From the NCBI GenBank assembly GCA_002281875.1, contig NCHN01000020.1, positions 1-50,297 of the forward strand: a stretch of DNA of 50,297 nucleotides, read 5' to 3'. Below, piece by piece: positions 41,494-49,597 of the stretch (position 1 is the stretch's first letter; each line of letters begins with the position of its first letter). Both the position numbers and the translations under genes were made by a program. Below the pieces are notes generated by a model that had not been told where the DNA came from, ran no database searches, and saw only the letters and a program-made list of their open reading frames with translations. Source of the stretch: Sphingobacteriia bacterium 24-36-13 (GTDB lineage: Bacteria > Bacteroidota > Bacteroidia > Chitinophagales > Chitinophagaceae).

Positions 41494-41953
41494 TCCACAA
41501 AAATTAATCCTTTCTATAATTGCAACAGTTGGTCTAGGATCGTTAGGAGGCATCTTCACTATTGCAGAAATACCTACTTGGTATGCTGGGCTAAATAAAC
41601 CCTCTTTTAATCCCCCCAATTGGATATTTGGCCCTATGTGGACCACTTTATATGTTTTAATGGGGATTAGCTTTTACCTGATTTGGAAATTACCAATTAG
41701 TGCGGCCCGAACCCATGCCATACGAATTTTCATTATCCAATTTATTTTGAATTTTTGTTGGTCAATTATTTTCTTTTCGATCCACCAAATTGGATGGGCA
41801 TTGGTTGAAATTATTGCAATGTGGGCATTTATTTTACTCACAATAATTCAATTCAGAAAACTTTCAACGCTTGCTGCCGCTTTATTAATTCCTTACCTTT
41901 TATGGGTAAGTTTTGCAAGCATACTTAATGGAAGCATCTGGCAATTAAATTAA
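41480..41953 (+). CDS. tspO: TspO/MBR family protein
   Basis: Five-helix membrane protein of 157 residues related to the tryptophan-rich sensory protein and mitochondrial benzodiazepine receptor. It binds porphyrins and other hydrophobic ligands. The signature WYAGLNKPSFNPPNWIFGP is followed by MWTTLYVLMGIS. The QFILNFCWSIIFF helix and a late PYLLWVSFASILN are intact. Many Trp residues are retained (WYAGL, NWIFGP, FCWSI). It is translationally coupled to DUF3810 by a 14-base overlap. Its stop shares a TTAA with the dcd stop on the other strand. Confidence 0.94.
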   Translation: MKITNPQKLILSIIATVGLGSLGGIFTIAEIPTWYAGLNKPSFNPPNWIFGPMWTTLYVLMGISFYLIWKLPISAARTHAIRIFIIQFILNFCWSIIFFSIHQIGWALVEIIAMWAFILLTIIQFRKLSTLAAALLIPYLLWVSFASILNGSIWQLN

Positions 41954-42486
41954 AATTTATTCTTCCACATCATACTTTCAATTGGCTTATTGGGTTGTCC
42001 ACTGTATTTAGCATTTCCTTTTTGATTGTATTTCACCCCAATTTCTCCATCAACTGGAAAATAGATTAATTGACCAATTGGCATACCTCTATAAACTCGA
42101 ACGGGTTGTTTACAAGAAATTTCTAAAGTCCAGTTGCCGCAAAAGCCTACATCACCTTTTCCTGCTGTTGCATGAATATCAATACCCAATCTTCCAGTTG
42201 AAGATTTACCTTCTAAAAATGGAACATGTGCATGCGTTTCTGTATACTCTTCTGTAACGCCTAAGTAAAATCCGCTTGGGTGCAATACATATCCTTCTTC
42301 AGGAATTTCAAAATAGGTAATTGTATTGTGTTTTTTAGCATCCAATACTTCATCGGTATAGGTAGCTAACCATTTGCCTAAATGAACATCATAGCTATTA
42401 CTACCTAGGTCGGCTCTATCATAAGGTTCAATTTTAATAGTCCCTTTTTCTATTTCTTCTAAAATGCGTAGATCACTTAAAATCAT
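41950..42486 (-). CDS. dcd: dCTP deaminase
   Basis: Converts dCTP to dUTP on the way to dTTP. It has 178 residues, near the usual 190. Family regions are MILSDLRILEEIEKG and IEPYDRADLGSNSYDVHLG, followed by HPSGFYLGVTEE. The active-site stretch is FLEGKSSTGRLGIDIHATAG, with Glu of NWTLEIS as the catalytic residue. The late QLIYFPVDG is also typical. The bifunctional dCTP deaminase/dUTPase is an alternative that cannot be ruled out by eye. It is monocistronic. Confidence 0.93.
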   Translation of the reverse strand: MILSDLRILEEIEKGTIKIEPYDRADLGSNSYDVHLGKWLATYTDEVLDAKKHNTITYFEIPEEGYVLHPSGFYLGVTEEYTETHAHVPFLEGKSSTGRLGIDIHATAGKGDVGFCGNWTLEISCKQPVRVYRGMPIGQLIYFPVDGEIGVKYNQKGNAKYSGQPNKPIESMMWKNKF

Positions 42487-42554
42487 TCCCGTTAATTTTA
42501 CTGTTGAATTACAAAAAAATGCTAATTCTGCAATGTATACGCTAAAATCTTTTT

Positions 42555-43190
42555 GTGCCCATCTATTATCAACAAAATATCAACGATTTTACTCAATTGG
42601 CCGTTTGGAAGATTGAAGAGGGGGAGTTGTTTTTTACCCAAAAAGTAACCATACAACAGCAGGTAACCCATCCCCACAAACGATTACAGCATTTGGCGGG
42701 TAGGTTTTTGCTCCCATACTTATTTGCTGATTTCCCAAGTGAGTTAATTCAAATAGCAGACACCCGTAAACCTTATTTACCCAATGAAGCCTATCATTTT
42801 TCTATTTCACATTGCGGGGATTATGCTGCAGCCATAGTGAGTTCCACCGAAAGAGTGGGGGTAGATGTTGAGTTGGTGACCCACCGAGTGAACAAAATCA
42901 GGCATAAATTTTTGCATGTTTCTGAATTAACCAACTGGAATATTGAAGCAATGGAAGAGCAGGAAAAGTTTCGTACACTAACTTTATTATGGAGTGCAAA
43001 AGAAGCCATGTTTAAGTGGTGGGGAAGGGGAGATATCGATTTCAGTGAGTGTATGCAAGTGGAAGCAGTTGACTTGAATTCAACAGGTATTTTAAAAGCA
43101 TTTTTTCGGAAAGATGACTTTGAAGCAAATTTGCAATTGCATTATCGGCTAACTAATGAACTTAGTTTAGTATGGTTAAACAATGATTGA
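42555..43190 (+). CDS. 4'-phosphopantetheinyl transferase (Sfp type)
   Basis: Transfers the phosphopantetheine arm from CoA to carrier proteins. It has 211 residues. Conserved motifs are the His-containing FSISHCGDYAAAIVS near 77-91, the magnesium-binding VGVDVELV near 96-103 and WSAKEAMFKWWGRGDI near 146-161. The only sensible start is GTG at 42555: an in-frame TAA lies at 42543-42545 and the next in-frame ATG is over 120 codons in. A TCTTTTTG sequence just upstream overlaps the GTG. No acyl-carrier gene lies next to it. Confidence 0.9.
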   Translation: MPIYYQQNINDFTQLAVWKIEEGELFFTQKVTIQQQVTHPHKRLQHLAGRFLLPYLFADFPSELIQIADTRKPYLPNEAYHFSISHCGDYAAAIVSSTERVGVDVELVTHRVNKIRHKFLHVSELTNWNIEAMEEQEKFRTLTLLWSAKEAMFKWWGRGDIDFSECMQVEAVDLNSTGILKAFFRKDDFEANLQLHYRLTNELSLVWLNND

Positions 43191-43191
43191 G

Positions 43192-44289
43192 TTATTCGTG
43201 TTTACCAGTTTTGGGCATTTTTTTTAAGTATTTTCTTAATGAACATTTTAAATGTGTTTTCAACAATTGTCCCATGGTTCGGGCTTTTAAGTATTGGGGA
43301 TTGTTGAAATGTACAAATAAGGCTTCTCTTAATTCAGCTATTTTTTCATTGGTAGAAATTTGGTCATCGTCCATGATGTCTAAAATTTCTTTAACCCGAT
43401 AGCGAGAAGAAACCAACCGGAATGTCATCATGGTTTTTTCTTCTGCCTGATATTGCTCAATGGATTGCTTGTCTAAGTGTTTTAATACCATATTTACCAA
43501 TGCCTGATTGTCTTTAAAAAATTGAGGCAGGTATAAATTTTTTCGGCCTTCGTATGATTGTTGATCAAAATCAATAGCCCTAATACGGTATTGAAAGTCT
43601 TCTATATCTGGGATAATATTAACAACAAAATTATACGACCGCATATCACCTAATAATTGAACAAAACATCGCTCATTAAATTTGACAAACTCTTTGGCTA
43701 GTCTAATTTTATTGGTGTTTTCTGCGTCTATATAATCGCGAATAAATAAATCTCCTGGTATTCCAGGAATATGTTCTTCAATTAAAGTGTCTTTACTTGT
43801 AAAGTAAGTAATGCGATTGGGGGAAAGTATATGCTCTAATTCTAATCCATATATTCTACTTGCATCCGCTCTTTTAATATAGTAATGATCATAGTTATCA
43901 TTGAATTTATTTACAATTCGAATTCGAAAAGGCTGACTATTGCCAAAATAACAATAATCAATTCTTGCAACATCTAAGTGGTTGGCAAAACTTAAATCAC
44001 CTTCCGTTTTTAATATGGCATATACTTTCACAAGACTCTTCCGTAGGAAATCCCATTCGCGCATATCATAAGAAACCTGCTCCCAAGCAGTATTGTTCCC
44101 ATTTTTGTCTTTTAAAGGAATAGTATAAGTAAATCGTTGTAAATCTTGGTAGCTAAAAGGGAGCAAAACCTCTCTGCCATATCTTTTTAAGTATTGGCGC
44201 AAATCTTCTTTAATTGGAAACATGGGTTTCCTTTTGGAGGGAATATTGGCTTTACCTTCCGGATTAATATGGTCGAAGAAATTAATCAA
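43192..44289 (-). CDS. Uncharacterised protein with kinase-like motifs
   Basis: A protein of 365 residues from a TTG start (44289, directly after an in-frame stop) or 343 from the first ATG (44223). I do not recognise a named family, but it shows a kinase-fold pattern: a possible ATP lysine in YYIKRADAS (Lys139), a helix with Glu (GLELEHIL), a hinge-like LIEEHIPGIPGD, then LGDMRSYNFVVN (Asp215 and Asn220, spaced as in the HxDxxxxN catalytic loop) and RAIDFDQQSYEG (Asp240-Phe-Asp, DFG-like). The HxD histidine is replaced by Leu. The C-terminal 100 residues are helical and basic. With the TTG start it overlaps the upstream DUF2130 gene by 8 bases. The kinase activity is inferred only. Confidence 0.65.
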   Translation of the reverse strand: MINFFDHINPEGKANIPSKRKPMFPIKEDLRQYLKRYGREVLLPFSYQDLQRFTYTIPLKDKNGNNTAWEQVSYDMREWDFLRKSLVKVYAILKTEGDLSFANHLDVARIDYCYFGNSQPFRIRIVNKFNDNYDHYYIKRADASRIYGLELEHILSPNRITYFTSKDTLIEEHIPGIPGDLFIRDYIDAENTNKIRLAKEFVKFNERCFVQLLGDMRSYNFVVNIIPDIEDFQYRIRAIDFDQQSYEGRKNLYLPQFFKDNQALVNMVLKHLDKQSIEQYQAEEKTMMTFRLVSSRYRVKEILDIMDDDQISTNEKIAELREALFVHFNNPQYLKARTMGQLLKTHLKCSLRKYLKKMPKTGKHE

Positions 44290-45481
44290 TTAATAAAGTG
44301 TCATTGTCTTCAATTAAATTCAAGTTTACTGCATCTGCACCAGCAATACCTTCAACTGAACCTTGTATATGAGCAGCATTCAGCAATACTTTCTCTAACT
44401 GTTTCTCACGAGCTTTCCAAAGTCTTTCCATGGTATCTCTTTCTTTTTGAATACTCTGACGCATACTCATAAAGCCTTCTCTGATTGCTTTCCATTGTTC
44501 ACTAAACTCTGTCCCTGTTAAATAGTCGTATAGCATAACCATTTTATCGCCTTTATTTTCCTGGCTTTTACGAGCATCTGCGATTTTTAAAAGCGCATTC
44601 CGTAGCAATAAGGCAACACTTCTTACTTCAGTAAAAGTGCATATATAAACTCCATCTTTTTCACCAAATCTTTCCATGTCTTTAGGGAAGGTCTGTGTAA
44701 CAATAACAGCCACATCAGCACCATGACTGCGCATATCTTTTTTTAACTTCTCAATCCATTCATTGGAAAAGTCTTTGGTACGTTTACTTTCGTAAATAAT
44801 TTTACCAGACTCATTGCCAAATTGATTGCGTACAATTTGAATACAATCTGCACCGCGAACCCCTTTGCCTACTTCTTCAATTTTATCGAATGGGAAAGTA
44901 GATTGCAACATTTCTTCTAACATCAGTTCTTGAACTTCTCCTTGTAATTGCATACTCCCTTGCTCAGACTTTCTGCGCATTTCTTCAACCAATTTTTTCT
45001 GATCTTCAATTTGTTTTTCGAGCTCTTTGGTTCTTAGTTGGTATTCTTGTTCTTTTAGACTTATCTTTTCTGATTCTTCTTTTTGTAATTGCTCTTTTAA
45101 TTTAGACCGCTCTTCCATTAATTGACGTTGAATGGTCAATTGCATTTCTTCTTCGCGCGTTTTAAGCGCTTGTTCTTTTTGCAAAAATTCTAATTCTTTT
45201 CTTCTAGACTCTTTCAATTTTTCTGCACTATCTGCAGCTTCTTGTTGTAATAATTTTAACTGATTTTCATAATCGGCTGCCAATGATTTTTTAACTGTTT
45301 CCTGCATCTCAGATTGCATTTTCTTTTTCTCTGCTTCAAGCAGTTCAGCAGTTTCAATTTCCTTTTTCTTTTGCCAATCTTTCATTTTACCACGCAGTTC
45401 TTTCTCAATTTCATCGCGCATAGTATCCCCAGGTTCAAACTGATGACTACAATTAGGACATGTTATTATAAAACTAGACAT
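44282..45481 (-). CDS. DUF2130 coiled-coil protein with PD-(D/E)XK-like core
   Basis: A 399-residue cytoplasmic protein. The ATG at 45481 (MSSFIITCPNCSHQFEPGD) is preferred to an upstream TTG (45517). The N-terminus has a CxxC pair (Cys8, Cys11). A long Glu/Lys/Gln-rich coiled coil runs from about 22 to 185. The DUF2130 domain follows, with RGADCIQIV and KIIYESKRTKDFSNEWIEKL. Asp212 and Glu231-x-Lys233 are spaced like the catalytic residues of the PD-(D/E)XK nuclease fold, and a helix with Glu (ELMLEEML) precedes them. Function is unknown; nuclease activity is inference. It lies upstream of, and touches, the kinase-like gene. Confidence 0.8.
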   Translation of the reverse strand: MSSFIITCPNCSHQFEPGDTMRDEIEKELRGKMKDWQKKKEIETAELLEAEKKKMQSEMQETVKKSLAADYENQLKLLQQEAADSAEKLKESRRKELEFLQKEQALKTREEEMQLTIQRQLMEERSKLKEQLQKEESEKISLKEQEYQLRTKELEKQIEDQKKLVEEMRRKSEQGSMQLQGEVQELMLEEMLQSTFPFDKIEEVGKGVRGADCIQIVRNQFGNESGKIIYESKRTKDFSNEWIEKLKKDMRSHGADVAVIVTQTFPKDMERFGEKDGVYICTFTEVRSVALLLRNALLKIADARKSQENKGDKMVMLYDYLTGTEFSEQWKAIREGFMSMRQSIQKERDTMERLWKAREKQLEKVLLNAAHIQGSVEGIAGADAVNLNLIEDNDTLLID

Positions 45482-45531
45482 ATACAAATTTTCTACAGTG
45501 AAGGTATTAAAAAACAAAGAACTAATTGGGT

Positions 45532-47001
45532 TTAATGAAACTCCACATTAACTAATGATAGGTCCACTAAATACTGAGCTTGTTCTATTGAGATATAAGG
45601 TATTACAATTGTTTCACCAGCTGTATGTAATTCAACTGTAGCCAATTTTTTGCGTCTTAAAAACGGACTTGTTTTAACCATAACATGCTGAATTTTGTTG
45701 AAATTGAGCAGAATATTTTCTACTCCCCAAATACCCTTTTGAATTTGAATGGTAGTTTCATTAAACCAGTATTTGAATTTTTGATACTTTACCCAATTGG
45801 AAATAGCTAAATAAATCAATAACAATAATGGGAATAGAATATACAAAGGATTCCAAAAATAAATGGCAGTGGAAATTACCAATATAATGGGCAAAACAAA
45901 TAATAGGGTATTTCTCCAACCATAAGAAATATGCGTACTGTAAGATTGTGTATTTGAAGATGGCAATACGGCTTGGTATGGTGAAATCAACTGATATAAT
46001 AAATGCGGATCCATAACAGGCAGCTGTATATGTTGTTTTGTTTGGGTTAAATTTTCTCCCATCATGAAAAAACGTAGTATACTAATTCCTAATACTTTTC
46101 TGACAAAATTGAAATTCCAACTAATCAATTGCACTTTGTTTTGAATAAGCATTTTCTGTTGTGTTTGCAAAAAACCCCATTCCATCTGAAATCCTTTTGC
46201 ATTCGATTTAATATTCATCTCATGATATCGAAGTAACACCCGAATAAATGAAACCAAAAGCGTAATAAATAAGCCAACAGTAAAAAGAGTTAAAATATTA
46301 GAAACAGAAAAAGCTGCTTGATCAACTTGTTTATCAATTATATTGGAAGCATCATAACCAAACAATTGCTTTACATCTTCCAATCTTGAATAGGCAAATG
46401 CAAGTAAAATTAAGAATGTTCTGATATGATTTTCTGAAATGGCTAGTTTGATTAAATCACGGAAGCGAATACCCATAATTTGTAATTGTTCTATGTCATT
46501 ATTGGGATTAGCTTCAATAACTGCATTTTGTAATAATTGCTGAAGGGATATTGCTTTCTCTTTATTAATTGCTGCAACTTCTATTTCCGTTGCATCTGTT
46601 CCTGCCGTTTCAATTTTAATAGCACAGGTATTTGTTAGTTTATGTAAATAATTTTCAATTAGGTGAACAGATTGAACTCTGTTAATTGGAACTATTGTTT
46701 TTGTTTTTGACAGTAAACCACCTGTGACTAATAATTCTGTCCCGTTTATATATATGCGGAAAATGAAAAAATTTATTAATTGATTAAAATGTATAACCAA
46801 TATTAATAATGTTATTCCTAAACCAAATAATATGCCTGCACTAGGATTTTTACTTGTTTCATTTTGTCCATTGATGATTATTCGGCCAACAACAATTAAA
46901 ACAAGGGGCCAACTATCTTTAATAGTTTTACCTAGGATAAAAATTAAAGCAACAGGAGAAAGCCTTTGTGGTATAGACCAATCCAATTTATTGGTACTCA
47001 T
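45532..47001 (-). CDS. Membrane protein with three bPH_2 (YdbT-like) domains
   Basis: A 489-residue inner-membrane protein. The ATG at 47001 is preferred to a TTG three codons upstream. Three bacterial PH-like domains are seen: near 70-145 (GGLLSKTKTIVPINRVQSVH), near 260-330 (GFLQTQQKMLIQNKVQLISW) and near 415-485 (GIWGVENILLNFNKIQHVMV). Hydrophobic helix pairs precede each of them, for example ALIFILGKTI and LFGLGITLLILVIHF. This is the layout of B. subtilis YdbT, whose partner YdbS resembles the gene immediately upstream. The function is poorly known; YdbST is linked to resistance to a circular bacteriocin. The two genes overlap by 14 bases. Confidence 0.88.
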   Translation of the reverse strand: MSTNKLDWSIPQRLSPVALIFILGKTIKDSWPLVLIVVGRIIINGQNETSKNPSAGILFGLGITLLILVIHFNQLINFFIFRIYINGTELLVTGGLLSKTKTIVPINRVQSVHLIENYLHKLTNTCAIKIETAGTDATEIEVAAINKEKAISLQQLLQNAVIEANPNNDIEQLQIMGIRFRDLIKLAISENHIRTFLILLAFAYSRLEDVKQLFGYDASNIIDKQVDQAAFSVSNILTLFTVGLFITLLVSFIRVLLRYHEMNIKSNAKGFQMEWGFLQTQQKMLIQNKVQLISWNFNFVRKVLGISILRFFMMGENLTQTKQHIQLPVMDPHLLYQLISPYQAVLPSSNTQSYSTHISYGWRNTLLFVLPIILVISTAIYFWNPLYILFPLLLLIYLAISNWVKYQKFKYWFNETTIQIQKGIWGVENILLNFNKIQHVMVKTSPFLRRKKLATVELHTAGETIVIPYISIEQAQYLVDLSLVNVEFH

Positions 47002-47512
47002 ATACTTCAATTTTCTCCATAATGAATGCTTTCAATTGTTCTGCAGTTTCTTGTTTAAGCCCTTTTATACTTATATCAATATTGTTACTTGAAGCCGTAT
47101 TGATTTTAATTGATGCCAAACCATATTTTCTCCCGATAGGTCCACTAATCAATTCACAATGTTGTACTTTATTAAACGGAATAATATAGGTGGTTTGAAA
47201 CAGCCAACCTTTTCTGAATTGAATATCTTTTTCTCTTAGTGCCCAAGCTTTATTTTTAAAACCAATCTCAACGGAGGCAATCGTAATTGAAATAAGCAAA
47301 AGAAAAGCGATTGCTAAGATGGAAATTAACCAACTCATTTGCAAAGACTTTATTAATATAAATAATGCTAATAAAACAGTAAATAAAAGGGCATATCCAA
47401 TACCCCAATTAATATATAATACCTTCTTATAAACAGCTTCAACTGGTTGTAAATTCACTTGTGCATATTGCGGAATTTCTTCAGGTGAAAGAAAGCGATT
47501 TTCATATTTCAT
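46988..47512 (-). CDS. Membrane protein with one bPH_2 (YdbS-like) domain
   Basis: A 174-residue membrane protein. The ATG at 47512 (MKYENRFLSPEEIPQYAQV) is preferred to a TTG five codons upstream. Two hydrophobic helices, WGIGYALLFTVLLALFILI and WLISILAIAFLLLISITIA, are followed by one PH-like domain: ALREKDIQFRKGWLFQTTYIIPFNKVQHCELISG (shown for orientation as FRKGWLFQTTYIIPFNKVQH). It pairs with the longer protein downstream, as YdbS does with YdbT in Firmicutes. It is the first gene of the 43192-47512 run. Confidence 0.88.
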   Translation of the reverse strand: MKYENRFLSPEEIPQYAQVNLQPVEAVYKKVLYINWGIGYALLFTVLLALFILIKSLQMSWLISILAIAFLLLISITIASVEIGFKNKAWALREKDIQFRKGWLFQTTYIIPFNKVQHCELISGPIGRKYGLASIKINTASSNNIDISIKGLKQETAEQLKAFIMEKIEVYEYQ

Positions 47513-47555
47513 ATGATGAAAATACAAAATGGATTAGATGATTCAATCACATCGG

Positions 47556-49136
47556 TTATTTAGCAAATACAATCTTACCATTAACCATTGTTAAAACACT
47601 TGTGGTAGTTGGGAGTAGTACCGATGGGATTGTAAAAATATCTTGAGATAATACTACAAGGTCAGCCAACATGCCCTTATTAAGTGTGCCTTTTATTTTC
47701 TCTTGAAATTCGGCATAAGCATTAGTTTTAGTATATGCAATTACTGCTTGTTCTCGTGTTATATTTTCATTAGGATTGGATTGTTGACTTGTAATTACCA
47801 TCATATCCCAAAAAGGATTAGTTGTGCCATCAGGAGCAATACCAAGCAATACCCCTTTTTTTAATAAAGAACTAATAGGGCTCGCTTGATTATACTTTGG
47901 AGTATGCATTACCAATAAACCAAGATTTTTAAAATCATTAATTTCTGTCATGTTAGATTGTAGAATTGAGTTGTGCTCAATTCGTACTCGCTTACTTTTC
48001 CATGTTTTATCACTTGCAAGCTTTTTCATTTGAGATAATACTATTGCCAAACTACTATCGCCAGTTATATGCATCATTAGTTGACAATCGTTACTTAATG
48101 CTTCATTTAAAATAGTACTAATTGAATCAGCTGGATAATTCAAGTATCCAAAATCATTTTTTGAATATGCATTTTTATTCAATGCATTCTTTTCAATTGG
48201 TGTTCCGTCAATCATGTATTTAACACCAGAAAAATAAATGTTAGGTATATTAGAAACAGTCTGTTGATTCCATATAGGCATTTGCCTTCCCCGTGAATCT
48301 GTTTTTGGCCATGATATTATACGAATCCGTTGAGGAAGGTTGGCATCTTTAAAAAATTGTTCACTCATACTATCATTGAAAGTGCTACTCATATGTTGTA
48401 CTGTTGTAATTCCTCCTTGAAGTTGGATTTCTGAATATGCACGTAGTCCTTTAATTTGATTTTTATATTCTGAAGTAAACCATGCATTCCAAATTGGCAA
48501 TTGAGCATTTTCGTGAATAGTATTAATTTTACCTGAAGAGTTCCTAATATACCGGCCTCCTAAAGGATTCATGTTTTCGTCACTTATTCCAGCAGCATGT
48601 AAGGTGTTTTCATTAACAATTTGACCATGGCCCCACCATGCTTGTAAAACAATTGGGTTCTTAGATTTTAGACTATCAAGAGAAACTCTCATTGTTGTAT
48701 CAAAGAGTATTTCTGTGCCAATCCATCCGCTAATCCACTGGTTTTTCTTTGCTTTTTTTATAAGAATAACTAACGAATCTAATAGAGCCTTCTTATTGAT
48801 GCCTTTGATATCATTTTGCTTAGATTGGTAACTAATTCCAATCGGGGAATACCATCCTAAATGGTTGTGTGCATCGTTGATTCCTGGAATGACAGTTCTT
48901 CCCTCCAAATTAATTCTTGTGGTATTCTTAGTAGCATATTTTTCTATTTCGGCATTACTGCCTATTGCTATAATTTTTTCCTTTCGAATAGCTAATGCTT
49001 GAACATATAATTGTGTGGTGTCCGAAGTAAAAATTTTTCCATTTGAGAGTATAATATCTGCTTTCTCCACATCACAGGAAGAAAATACCACTAATAGGAT
49101 AAAGTAGTAGTAAAGTTTGGTTACATTTAATTTCAT
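47556..49136 (-). CDS. YtcJ-like amidohydrolase, lipoprotein
   Basis: A 526-residue metal-dependent hydrolase of the amidohydrolase-3 (YtcJ) type. The lipoprotein signal MKLNVTKLYYYFILLVVFSSC has Cys21, so it is probably periplasmic and membrane-anchored. The family layout is intact: ADIILSNGKIFTSD near the start, VIPGINDAHNHLGW with the metal HNH, KYMIDGTPIEKNA, a late RVRIEHNSIL and GIAPDGTTNPFWDM. The C-terminus returns to the N-terminal beta-sandwich with GTLNKGMLADLVVLSQDIF. The substrate is unknown; N-acyl amino acid or amide substrates are typical. It is 43 bases upstream of the PH-domain pair. Confidence 0.9.
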   Translation of the reverse strand: MKLNVTKLYYYFILLVVFSSCDVEKADIILSNGKIFTSDTTQLYVQALAIRKEKIIAIGSNAEIEKYATKNTTRINLEGRTVIPGINDAHNHLGWYSPIGISYQSKQNDIKGINKKALLDSLVILIKKAKKNQWISGWIGTEILFDTTMRVSLDSLKSKNPIVLQAWWGHGQIVNENTLHAAGISDENMNPLGGRYIRNSSGKINTIHENAQLPIWNAWFTSEYKNQIKGLRAYSEIQLQGGITTVQHMSSTFNDSMSEQFFKDANLPQRIRIISWPKTDSRGRQMPIWNQQTVSNIPNIYFSGVKYMIDGTPIEKNALNKNAYSKNDFGYLNYPADSISTILNEALSNDCQLMMHITGDSSLAIVLSQMKKLASDKTWKSKRVRIEHNSILQSNMTEINDFKNLGLLVMHTPKYNQASPISSLLKKGVLLGIAPDGTTNPFWDMMVITSQQSNPNENITREQAVIAYTKTNAYAEFQEKIKGTLNKGMLADLVVLSQDIFTIPSVLLPTTTSVLTMVNGKIVFAK

Positions 49137-49191
49137 AATATATTAGTTATTAACTATCTCAAATCCTTATCCATCAAATTAATTAAATGTT

Positions 49192-49581
49192 CTAAGTGGA
49201 TTCAATCAAGTCCCAAAGATTACCATACAAATCCTCAAAAACCGCCACTGTTCCATACTCTTCATGGCTTGGTTCTCTAATTATTTTGATACCCATTGTA
49301 ATTAGATTTTGATAATCTCTTTTAAAATCTTCCGTATGCAGGAAAAGGAAAACCCTTCCGCCAGTTTGATTACCAACTCTACTCTTTTGCTCATCATTTG
49401 CTGCTTTTGCCAATAGTAAGCTACATCCACTTGAGCCCTTTGGTCTTACTTTTACCCATCTCTTAGTTTCAGTTAGAATAGTGTCTTCAATTAATTCAAA
49501 ATGTAGTTTTTGTGTATAGAATTCAATTGCTTTATCATAGTCGTCTACAACTATTGCTATATGTGCTATTTCTTGTTTCAT
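49192..49581 (-). CDS. VOC (glyoxalase/bleomycin-resistance) family protein
   Basis: A 129-residue single-chain VOC-fold protein. The beta-alpha-beta-beta-beta modules are seen as IAHIAIVVDDYDKAIEFYT and later DFKRDYQNLITMGIKIIREP and FEDLYGNLWDLIE. Possible metal ligands are His7 and the terminal Glu of DLIES. The substrate cannot be told from the sequence; antibiotic or metabolite binding and lyase roles all occur in the family. It lies between the NlpE/META and amidohydrolase genes on the same strand. Confidence 0.9.
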   Translation of the reverse strand: MKQEIAHIAIVVDDYDKAIEFYTQKLHFELIEDTILTETKRWVKVRPKGSSGCSLLLAKAANDEQKSRVGNQTGGRVFLFLHTEDFKRDYQNLITMGIKIIREPSHEEYGTVAVFEDLYGNLWDLIEST

Positions 49582-49597
49582 ATTTTTTCTATTCGTC

